Positions 1-5,579 of a DNA stretch of 39,494 bases are shown piece by piece; the first letter of the stretch is position 1, and each line of letters opens with the position of its first letter. The notes under the pieces were generated by a model. The model did no database searches, had not been told where the DNA came from, and saw nothing but the letters and a program-made list of their open reading frames with translations. This stretch comes from Nioella sp964229645 (GTDB taxonomy: Bacteria; Pseudomonadota; Alphaproteobacteria; Rhodobacterales; Rhodobacteraceae), in assembly GCF_964229645.1 (NCBI RefSeq), contig NZ_CAXREX010000172.1:1-39494 (forward strand). Reading direction: 5' to 3'. A program made the translations under genes and the position numbers.

Positions 1-94
1 CGACAATCATCGCCGCGATCCACGCCCCCTTGCCGCGCTCATCGAGCCAGCTTTCGGCGTTTCGGGGCCACGAAGTCACGGTCGCGGTGGTCAT
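1..94 (-). CDS. Start of a host small membrane protein (partial, possibly DUF2852)
   Basis: Only the first 31 codons are in the window, read leftward from an ATG at 94. The reverse strand has AAGGAG about six bases before the ATG. The visible residues contain SWPRNAESWLDERGKGAW followed by the beginning of a hydrophobic stretch (IAAMIV). From memory this resembles the N-terminus of small DUF2852-type membrane proteins of Rhodobacterales, but the fragment is too short to be sure. It is taken as the chromosomal flank because everything to its right is phage or phage cargo. Confidence 0.5.
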   Translation of the reverse strand, partial: MTTATVTSWPRNAESWLDERGKGAWIAAMIV

Positions 95-116
95 GTGAGG
101 TCTCCTTGGTTGCAAG

Positions 117-133
117 TGTAAATGTTATTTACA
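117..133. promoter_or_regulatory. Perfect 7-3-7 palindrome upstream of the host gene
   Basis: TGTAAAT-GTT-ATTTACA is a perfect inverted repeat 23 bases upstream of the leftward host start codon. It is AT-rich in a GC-rich setting and looks like a binding site for a dimeric regulator controlling the host gene. The regulator cannot be named from sequence. The prophage appears to begin just to the right of it. Confidence 0.5.
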
Positions 134-184
134 TTCACATAGGTGGGGACGTCCAGTGGCCATTCAAGATCGCGGGCGAACTTT

Positions 185-345
185 TTTCTGTGTGTGTGTT
201 GACAGGAAGTCTTGCAGAGAAGCGGGATTAGGTGGGAAAGCGCGGGAAGAGGCGAGAAAAGTTAGATTTTTCATAAGATTGCAGGCAGAGCGCGGGACGT
301 GAGACGCGCTGGGCGAAACTTGCAGAAACCGGCTTCTCGATGGCT
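185..345. repeat. Probable prophage left end with phased GGGA repeats (transposase sites)
   Basis: GGGA occurs at 224, 234 and 244, GAGA at 254, and GGGA again at 294, all in 10-bp register, so they fall on one face of the helix. A second family, TTGCAG followed by a purine-rich stretch, occurs at about 212, 279 and 320. Transposable phages of the Mu group carry several transposase-binding sites within about 200 bp of the left end, and prophage ends begin with TG. A TG-rich run (189-199) precedes the repeats and is the best candidate terminus. The exact end cannot be fixed without the right end and the 5-bp target duplication. The alternative, an end in 3072-3253, lacks such repeats. Confidence 0.45.
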
Positions 346-442
346 TGCGCGACCTCCAAGGCATGCTTTCACAGATCGATTGAACCGGCCTTAAACACTG
401 ATTTCAAAGGTTTTCTTAAGAGCTCCGCCTCTTGGAAAAAAT

Positions 443-561
443 CGGAACCTACACGCAAGCGGTATGTTCGATGTTCAGCGTGTAAGTTCGGCGCAACGCG
501 TTGAATACACTTGAAGAAAGGAATGTGGGCGCCAGCGAAAAGTGTCTCGGAACATACACGC
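443..561. repeat. Cluster of CNGAACNTACACGC-type repeats
   Basis: CGGAACCTACACGC (443-456) and CGGAACATACACGC (548-561) are direct copies. GCGTGTAAGTTCGG (478-491) is an inverted copy. Half-sites TATGTTCG (463) and ATGTTCAG (471) lie between. The group sits between the probable left end and the 61-aa gene at 629. It could be a second set of transposase sites (as L2/L3 in Mu) or operators of a regulator. GGAAC at 444 followed after 16 bases by TGTT is also one base off the EcfG promoter consensus. Confidence 0.5.
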
Positions 562-628
562 GATTTTTTCCCTCAACTTGCCAATCGCCGAACTTGCCGA
601 ATCGCGGCCAGTCGAGAGAAGCTTCCGC

Positions 629-814
629 ATGACCGAGCTCAGCAAGCCTCCTAGGGAACGCGCGGCGAGAGCCTTGTGCAAGTTGCACGGGCATCCTCCG
701 GACACGCGGTTCGAGGGAAAGGCGATGTGGGAAAGCTACCTCGACGAAGTGGACGCTGTACTGGCTGCGGCTATCGGCATGTCGGCGCTGAATGAGCTGA
801 AGCAGTCAGAGTGA
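629..814 (+). CDS. Small conserved alphaproteobacterial protein, 61 aa
   Basis: The ATG at 629 is preceded by GAGAGAAG about six bases upstream and is preferred over an in-frame ATG at 542 that lacks a ribosome site and lies in the repeat cluster. The core reads ERAARALCKLHGHPPDTRFEG then MWESYLDEVDAVL. This pattern (RVARALC...G...W..YLPEA.AVL) recurs, from memory, in many short proteins of alphaproteobacterial genomes and prophages. No function is known and there is no enzyme motif; the helix-rich sequence suggests a small binding protein. It lies between the probable left end and the kinase gene, so it is probably prophage cargo. Confidence 0.6.
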   Translation: MTELSKPPRERAARALCKLHGHPPDTRFEGKAMWESYLDEVDAVLAAAIGMSALNELKQSE

Positions 815-1205
815 GGTACGGAAGGGGGAGGATTCACGGGCGTAGATCTCGTCGGCAGCCCTGGGCTCGGTGGCTTTCGCCCGGTTACGGCGGGCGAGCG
901 GGTAAATGCTCGAAGCCTCCACGATGAACCGGCAATCGGCGTTGCGTCTAGGGCCAAATGCCGCCGGTTTTTTGCTTCATCTGTCATCCATCACCGTGAA
1001 ATGTCCGATAGGGTTCCGGAGCAATCCGTTGTCCAAGTGTACTTTCACACTGCGGAGACGTAGGCGTTTTTCGACTATTCACCTTTCATGACGATCTCCT
1101 GTACAAGACGCCTTGAAACTTGCTCCTTCGAGTTATTCGTCTCATGCCACGACATGGCCCATGATGCGATTTGGAGCATCTCACTCGGGGCATGTCGGGG
1201 GAAGT
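815..1205. other. Gene-free 391-bp stretch
   Basis: No open frame here has a plausible ribosome site or recognisable product. GC content is lower than in the phage genes. A weak stem (CGGC at 916, GCCG at 960) is followed by a run of T at 966, which could end transcription of the 61-aa gene. No insertion-sequence ends were seen. The kinase promoter presumably lies at its right side, but no clear -35/-10 pair could be chosen. Confidence 0.4.
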
Positions 1206-3071
1206 ATGATGCGTCAGATCGCGGCCGGAGCATTTCTGGACGGTGGTGGTAAGATGGGGCAGCTCATCCGGGACAAGGATTGGACGTCCAATCCTCTCGG
1301 TCCACCAGAGACATGGCCGCAATCGCTCCGGTCAGCGCTGTCCATCTGCCTCAATTCCAGCTTCCCGACAGCAGTCTACTGGGGCCCTGAGCTTCGGTTA
1401 CTCTACAATGACGCTTGGTCTCCAATCCCGGCAGAGCGGCACCCCTGGGCGCTTGGCCGCCCTGCGGCTGAGGTCTGGGACGACATCTGGGAGGTGGTGG
1501 GACCGCAATTCGCGAAGGTTCTTGAGACCGGAGAAGGTTTCTCGGCCTACGATCAAATGTTGCCTATGGAGCGTGCCGGGAGCGTTCAGGAAACCTATTG
1601 GAACTACAGCTTCACCGCGATCCGGGGAGAAGACAACCGCATAGCCGGGATATTCAATCAAGGTAACGAAACGACACAAGTCGTTCAGGCACGTCTCAAC
1701 GCCGCGCAAGAAGTCTCCCGCCTTTCGAGAATGTTTCGGCAGGCCCCTGGCGCCATTGCCATCCTTCGGGGCCCTGACCATGTGTTCGACATTGCGAATC
1801 CGGCTTACCTAGAACTTGTCGGGAAGGAGGATATTCTAGGCAAGCCCGTCAAAGAGGCGCTGCCGGAGGTGGTCGCTCAAGGATTCACGGATCTGCTCGA
1901 TCAGGTCTACAGCACTGGTGAATCCCATGTTGGGCGCGCCGTACCTGTAACGCTCAACCGGAGCGGCATTACTGAACTGCGACACGTCGATTTCGTGTTT
2001 CAGCCGATTTTTGATGAAGCCGGAGCTCGGCAAGGCATCTTTGTCCAAGCGACTGACGTTACCGAGACCATGCGCGCGCTCACGGCCGCGCGCGACAGCG
2101 AGCAAAAATACCATGCGATCGTGAACTCGATCGACCAGATGATCTGGTCCACACGGTCAGACGGGTACCACGACTATTTTAACGATCGATGGTACGACTT
2201 CACAGGGGTTCCGCCAGGCTCTACCGACGGTGAGGGATGGAAGGGCGTGTTTCATCCCGACGATCAGGAACACACAATGGCCGTTTGGGGCGAAAGCCTT
2301 GCAACCGGCAAACCCTACCACATCGAGTATCGCCTGCGGCATCATTCTGGAGAGTATCGTTGGGTGATCGGACGCGCCCAATGCGTGCGTAACGAGAGCG
2401 GCCAAATTGTTCGGTGGTTCGGAACCTGCACAGACATTCATGCTATCAAGATGGCCGACGAAAGTCGCCAATTGCTCCTCGACGAGTTGAACCACCGGGT
2501 GAAAAACCTGTTCGCACTAGTCAGCGGCATCGTATCAATGGCTGCACGCAAAAGCGAGACGCCTACTGAGATGGCCGCGGCCATAAGGGGGCGCGTTCAG
2601 GCGCTAGCACGCGCCCACAGCTTGATCCGGTTCAGCGGACAAGGTTCCATCACAGCGGGCCGAGTGTCGCTCAGCGATCTCATCGACCAGATCTTGGCGC
2701 CGCATCTGGGCGAAGATCTCGTTGATGCGAGCCTAGGTGAAGGGCCGCAAATCCAGCTCGGAGAACGGGCGATCACCGGCATGGCACTTGTATTGCACGA
2801 ACTTGCGACTAACGCCGCCAAATATGGCGCGCTGCGCCAGGCGGGCGGCCGCCTCTCTATACGCTGGACAGTTTCCGGGCCTGTTCTTGCCATCGTTTGG
2901 ACCGAGGAGAGCTCCACACCGACCACAGGTATGGTATCGGGGTCGGGCTTCGGGAGCCGTTTGATCAGGACAACGATCGAGGGCCAGTTTAAGGGCCAAG
3001 TGAATTTCTTGCCAACCGATTCCGGCTTGCTTATCCAGATGGAGTTGGACCTCGAGCAGCTTTCGGTTTGA
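1206..3071 (+). CDS. PAS-PAS-PAS HWE-family sensor histidine kinase (HRxxN type)
   Basis: A soluble sensor kinase of 621 aa from the ATG at 1206, which has GGGGGAAG close upstream; ATG 1251 is the alternative. It has no membrane segment. PAS domain 1 (about 20-155) begins with the LGPPETWPQSLR signature of alphaproteobacterial kinases. PAS 2 spans about 170-290 and PAS 3 about 302-412. The phospho-acceptor box is LLLDELNHRVKNLFALV with His430, an HRxxN motif. The ATPase domain has HELATNAAKYGAL (His531 to Asn536), a WTE motif and GSGFGSRLI. These are hallmarks of the HWE family, whose members often control PhyR/EcfG stress signalling. No response regulator gene is adjacent. GC content is lower than in the phage genes, which suggests acquired cargo. 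It ends convergently with the repressor gene. Confidence 0.85.
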   Translation: MMRQIAAGAFLDGGGKMGQLIRDKDWTSNPLGPPETWPQSLRSALSICLNSSFPTAVYWGPELRLLYNDAWSPIPAERHPWALGRPAAEVWDDIWEVVGPQFAKVLETGEGFSAYDQMLPMERAGSVQETYWNYSFTAIRGEDNRIAGIFNQGNETTQVVQARLNAAQEVSRLSRMFRQAPGAIAILRGPDHVFDIANPAYLELVGKEDILGKPVKEALPEVVAQGFTDLLDQVYSTGESHVGRAVPVTLNRSGITELRHVDFVFQPIFDEAGARQGIFVQATDVTETMRALTAARDSEQKYHAIVNSIDQMIWSTRSDGYHDYFNDRWYDFTGVPPGSTDGEGWKGVFHPDDQEHTMAVWGESLATGKPYHIEYRLRHHSGEYRWVIGRAQCVRNESGQIVRWFGTCTDIHAIKMADESRQLLLDELNHRVKNLFALVSGIVSMAARKSETPTEMAAAIRGRVQALARAHSLIRFSGQGSITAGRVSLSDLIDQILAPHLGEDLVDASLGEGPQIQLGERAITGMALVLHELATNAAKYGALRQAGGRLSIRWTVSGPVLAIVWTEESSTPTTGMVSGSGFGSRLIRTTIEGQFKGQVNFLPTDSGLLIQMELDLEQLSV

Positions 3072-3253
3072 AAGCGATGCCCTAACATCCAATTTGAACG
3101 ACCATTCAGTGCATCCATGCTAGGCGCTACCCGGCGGCCAGCATTTCCGTCGCCAACACATACTTCACTAGGTCTTGGGCAACCGGCAAGGAAGAAGCTG
3201 AGCCGCAGCAAAAGATCCAAAAACGGCAGGCTAGGGCCGAAACCCTCTGGCTC

Positions 3254-3928
3254 TCATCCCCATTTATGACCTGACCACACCACCTCACCGATAACCCCAA
3301 GGCTGATGTCGTTCATCGCCTCACCTATCCGGTGCTCGGGCGGGTACTTCGGGTTGTCGCTGCGCAGGATGATGGCTGCGTCGGGGATCAGCTCGAGGCG
3401 CTTGATGCGCAGGCTGTCGCTCTCGCGGACGGCGTAGATCCGGCCGGAGCGGATGTGGGTTTTCCGGCGGTCGATCATGACTAGGTCACCGTCGTAGATG
3501 CTCGGCTCCATGCTGTCGCCGCGCACGTTGATCAGAACGCTGTCGCCGGCGCTGATCCCGTTCTGTTCGAGCCAGCGCTTCGAGAAGGCTAGGTGGTCGA
3601 TCGGCGGGGCGTCCAGGTTAATCATCCCATTCCCGGCCGCGCCTTCGGCTTCGTACCGCGCTACGGTCGCGAACTGCTCGCCAGCGACAACCGTCGCCGC
3701 TTGAGGCGCGATGTTCCGCCTTGGACCGATGTAGAACTCAAGATCCAGAGCTTCACAGATCTCACGGGCCTTATTCAGGGTCGTACCTGACTTCTTTGCG
3801 CCCCTGAGAATACTCCGAACCGCGTCAGTAGGCAGGCCGTGTGCTCGCTCGAAAGCAAACGGGTTTGTGCCCAGCTCCTCAAGGCGCTGGGCAACACGTT
3901 CGGCAAAGGCTCGTTCGGCATGTTCCAC
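3254..3928 (-). CDS. Prophage repressor, LexA/CI-like with S24 peptidase domain
   Basis: This gene maintains lysogeny by binding the operators to its right. The N-terminus (about 1-65) is a helix-turn-helix region containing GLPTDAVRSILRG. The C-terminus (about 110-220) is an S24/LexA peptidase domain with the nucleophile in RGDSMEPS (Ser139) and the general base in LRIKRLE (Lys176). An Ala-Gly pair in the linker (98-99) is a plausible self-cleavage site. Cleavable repressors respond to RecA after DNA damage, whereas the Mu c repressor does not, so this prophage is probably SOS-inducible. The start is a GTG at 3928 without a ribosome site. A possible -10 (TATTTT on this strand) lies only nine bases upstream, so the mRNA may be leaderless. 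Length is 224 aa, normal for the family. Confidence 0.88.
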   Translation of the reverse strand: MEHAERAFAERVAQRLEELGTNPFAFERAHGLPTDAVRSILRGAKKSGTTLNKAREICEALDLEFYIGPRRNIAPQAATVVAGEQFATVARYEAEGAAGNGMINLDAPPIDHLAFSKRWLEQNGISAGDSVLINVRGDSMEPSIYDGDLVMIDRRKTHIRSGRIYAVRESDSLRIKRLELIPDAAIILRSDNPKYPPEHRIGEAMNDISLGVIGEVVWSGHKWG

Positions 3929-3933
3929 GATTC

Positions 3934-3945
3934 GGAGAAAATACC
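3934..3945. promoter_or_regulatory. Operator O3, imperfect, over the repressor promoter
   Basis: GGAGAAAATACC agrees with the O2 palindrome GGAGAATTCTCC at 8 of 12 positions, including all of the left half-site. It contains AAAATA (3938-3943), which read on the minus strand is TATTTT, the likely -10 of the repressor gene. Binding here would give autoregulation. Confidence 0.45.
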
Positions 3946-3959
3946 GAAAAAGTGCGCCG

Positions 3960-3989
3960 TTGACTATCGGAGATTTCTCCGCCTATATT
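3960..3989 (+). promoter_or_regulatory. Early promoter Pe
   Basis: TTGACT (3960-3965) and TATATT (3984-3989) are separated by 18 bases and drive the Ner-position gene and the early operon. Operator O1 fills the spacer and O2 follows the -10, so repressor bound to either would block RNA polymerase. The same -35 region, read on the other strand (TAGTCA, 17-base spacer, TATTTT), could serve the repressor gene, giving back-to-back promoters. Confidence 0.72.
3968..3981. promoter_or_regulatory. Operator O1
   Basis: CGGAGATTTCTCCG is a 6-2-6 inverted repeat lying inside the spacer of the early promoter. It shares TATCGGAGA and TTCTCC with O2, and the two centres are 24 bp apart. The pairing of two near-identical palindromes between divergent repressor and early genes is typical of phage immunity regions. 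Confidence 0.75.
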
Positions 3990-3992
3990 ATC

Positions 3993-4004
3993 GGAGAATT
4001 CTCC
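3993..4004. promoter_or_regulatory. Operator O2
   Basis: GGAGAATTCTCC is a perfect 12-bp palindrome directly after the early -10 box and just before the ribosome site AAGGAGG of the Ner-position gene. It is the best-symmetric member of the operator set. Confidence 0.75.
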
Positions 4005-4019
4005 AAGGAGGCGGGCGGA

Positions 4020-4265
4020 ATGAGAACCGACACACTGGTAGCCCTAGCGGAAGCTTTTGCCGCACACCGGGGGCTGACGCTTTCGACGGTCTCAACCTAC
4101 GCCGCTACTGACGGGAAGTTTTTCCCGGACCTGAAGCGAGGGGCGAGCTGCACCCTTCGTCGCGCCGCCCGCGTCCTCTCTTGGTTCGACGAGAACTGGC
4201 CGTCCGATCTCGAATGGCCCTCGGACATTCCCCGCCCTCAGAAGAAGAAGGAGATGAACGCATGA
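4020..4265 (+). CDS. Ner/Cro-position early regulator candidate, 81 aa
   Basis: First gene of the rightward early operon, starting at ATG 4020 with a strong AAGGAGG about 11 bases upstream. It lies divergent from the repressor, where Mu has ner, a small DNA-binding protein that turns down early transcription. The sequence contains GLTLSTVSTYAATDGKFF and TLRRAARVLSWFDENWP, compatible with a small helix-turn-helix fold of a type common in alphaproteobacterial phages. Ner identity is by position, not by a clear family signature. The stop overlaps the next start (ATGA). Confidence 0.6.
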   Translation: MRTDTLVALAEAFAAHRGLTLSTVSTYAATDGKFFPDLKRGASCTLRRAARVLSWFDENWPSDLEWPSDIPRPQKKKEMNA

Positions 4266-4384
4266 TGCGCTTCATACGTGCGCTCAAAGCGCTCGACGAC
4301 CATTGGCTGGGCGACCTGATCGGTGCGTTGTGCCTCTTCGGAGCTCTGTGGATCGGCCTCGCGGCCGGGGCGGTGCTGCAATGA
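4262..4384 (+). CDS. Single-pass membrane microprotein, 40 aa
   Basis: It starts at ATG 4262, overlapping the previous stop by four bases; a second ATG follows at once. An amphipathic N-terminus (MRFIRALKALDDHWLGDL) leads into one hydrophobic segment of about 20 residues (IGALCLFGALWIGLAAGAVL). It is translationally coupled to both neighbours, its stop overlapping the ATG at 4381. Tiny membrane proteins are frequent in early operons of Mu-like phages, and the function here is unknown. The coupling on both sides argues that it is real. Confidence 0.6.
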   Translation: MMRFIRALKALDDHWLGDLIGALCLFGALWIGLAAGAVLQ

Positions 4385-4719
4385 AGGACTGGACCCAGCC
4401 AGCACCTACGCAGGCCCGCTTCCGTGTTGAGTATGTACCCGGCAAGGGGCATGCGGTCTTCGATCCCGATGGGAGAATGACGCACGACCCCGGGTCCCTG
4501 GCCGACGCCCGCTGCGCCTGCCAGACCCTGCAAGCGGCGTGGAACGCGAAGCGCAAGATCGGCGAACGGCCGTGCCTGTGCTGCGGCACGCCTTTTGAAA
4601 GCGAGGGCATCCACAACCGCCTCTGCACGCGCTGCCGGACCCGTGACGATGCGCTGGCTTCGTATGGCTATCTGGGCGCGAGCGACGGGCGCAAACCGCG
4701 CCGCTCGTCGGGGGCCTGA
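4381..4719 (+). CDS. Zinc-ribbon early protein, 112 aa
   Basis: It starts at ATG 4381, coupled to the microprotein. The first half has RVEYVPGKGHAVFDPDGR, resembling a small beta domain. The second half carries two Cys pairs, PCLCCG and LCTRCR, separated by about 15 residues, which form a probable zinc ribbon. It is likely a nucleic-acid- or protein-binding accessory factor of the early operon. No catalytic motif is visible. The stop is two bases before the ParB-like start. Confidence 0.65.
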   Translation: MKDWTQPAPTQARFRVEYVPGKGHAVFDPDGRMTHDPGSLADARCACQTLQAAWNAKRKIGERPCLCCGTPFESEGIHNRLCTRCRTRDDALASYGYLGASDGRKPRRSSGA

Positions 4720-4721
4720 CC

Positions 4722-5579
4722 ATGGCAGAACCGAGACTTCTCAAGATGGACCGGGTGAAGGTCGCCGACGTGCAGTGCACCGGGCGTTTGCGTCCGGTGT
4801 CGGAGGCGGGCGTCGAGAGCCTGCTCGCCTCGATCGGCGAGATCGGCGTGATGAAGGACGCCATTCATGTTCGCCAGAAGAAGAACGGCCAGCTCTTCCT
4901 CATTGCTGGAGGCCACCGGCTCGAGGCTGCGCGTCGCTTGGGCTGGGAGGAGGTCGAGGCCAAGGTCTGGACCGACGTCACCGACGACTGGTCGCGGCTG
5001 ATGGAGATCGACGACAACATCGCCGGGGCCGAGCTGAACCCGCTCGACACGGCGCTGTTCCTGGCCGAGCGCAAGCGCGTCTATGAGAAGCTGCATCCGG
5101 AGGCGAAGGCATCCACGGGCGCCGCACTGGCAGCGCGGCGCTGGGATGCGGCGGACACGATGTCCGTCGCATCCTTTGCCGTCGCTACGGCCGAGAAGTT
5201 CGGCATGACGGATCGACATGTGCGCCGCTTGATTGCCGCCGGAACCCGCCTCGATCCGCGCGACGTGGCCCTGCTGCGCAAGGCCCCGCGCCCGATCACG
5301 CTCAAGGATCTGGCCGAGATCGCCAAGATCAACGAGCCGACCGACCGTTACGAGGTGGTGGAAGCGCTTGCCGAGGGCCGCGCGAAGTCCGCCGCCGACG
5401 CACGTCGCGCCCTCGCACTGTCTGACGAGGCTGTCGGGTCGGTTGAAGACCCCGTTGAAGCGGCGTTGAAGGCCCTCAAAACCGCGTGGTCCCGCGCGCC
5501 CAAAGAGGCCCGGCGCCGGTTCTGCCGCGATCATGGTGACGAGCTGGCCGCCCTTCTCTACGAAGGTGCGCCGGAATGA
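4722..5579 (+). CDS. ParB/Srx-fold DNA-binding protein, 285 aa
   Basis: The N-terminal ParB-like domain (about 8-100) has the signature IAGGHRLEAARRLGW (61-75), in which GGHR corresponds to the nucleotide-binding motif of ParB-type CTPases and nucleases. A helix-turn-helix region follows (about 150-175, EKFGMTDRHVRRLIAAGTRL), then an alanine-rich helical tail. ParB-like proteins sit directly before the transposase in several alphaproteobacterial Mu-like phages, where they may help in site selection, partition or transposase regulation. The role in this family is not established. The stop overlaps the transposase ATG. Confidence 0.8.
   Translation: MAEPRLLKMDRVKVADVQCTGRLRPVSEAGVESLLASIGEIGVMKDAIHVRQKKNGQLFLIAGGHRLEAARRLGWEEVEAKVWTDVTDDWSRLMEIDDNIAGAELNPLDTALFLAERKRVYEKLHPEAKASTGAALAARRWDAADTMSVASFAVATAEKFGMTDRHVRRLIAAGTRLDPRDVALLRKAPRPITLKDLAEIAKINEPTDRYEVVEALAEGRAKSAADARRALALSDEAVGSVEDPVEAALKALKTAWSRAPKEARRRFCRDHGDELAALLYEGAPE

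Noticed and set aside
117..133. PpsR/CrtJ site (TGT-N12-ACA)
   Set aside because: The spacing between TGT and ACA is 11 bases, not 12, so only a general palindrome is reported.
549..575. EcfG-type promoter at the second GGAAC
   Set aside because: No CGTT occurs at 16 or 17 bases downstream, so only the -35-like half matches.
3072..3253. Possible prophage left end between kinase and repressor
   Set aside because: In Mu the left end is close to the repressor, so this was considered. No repeated sites or TG-terminated element were found, while 185-561 is full of repeats. It is not fully excluded.
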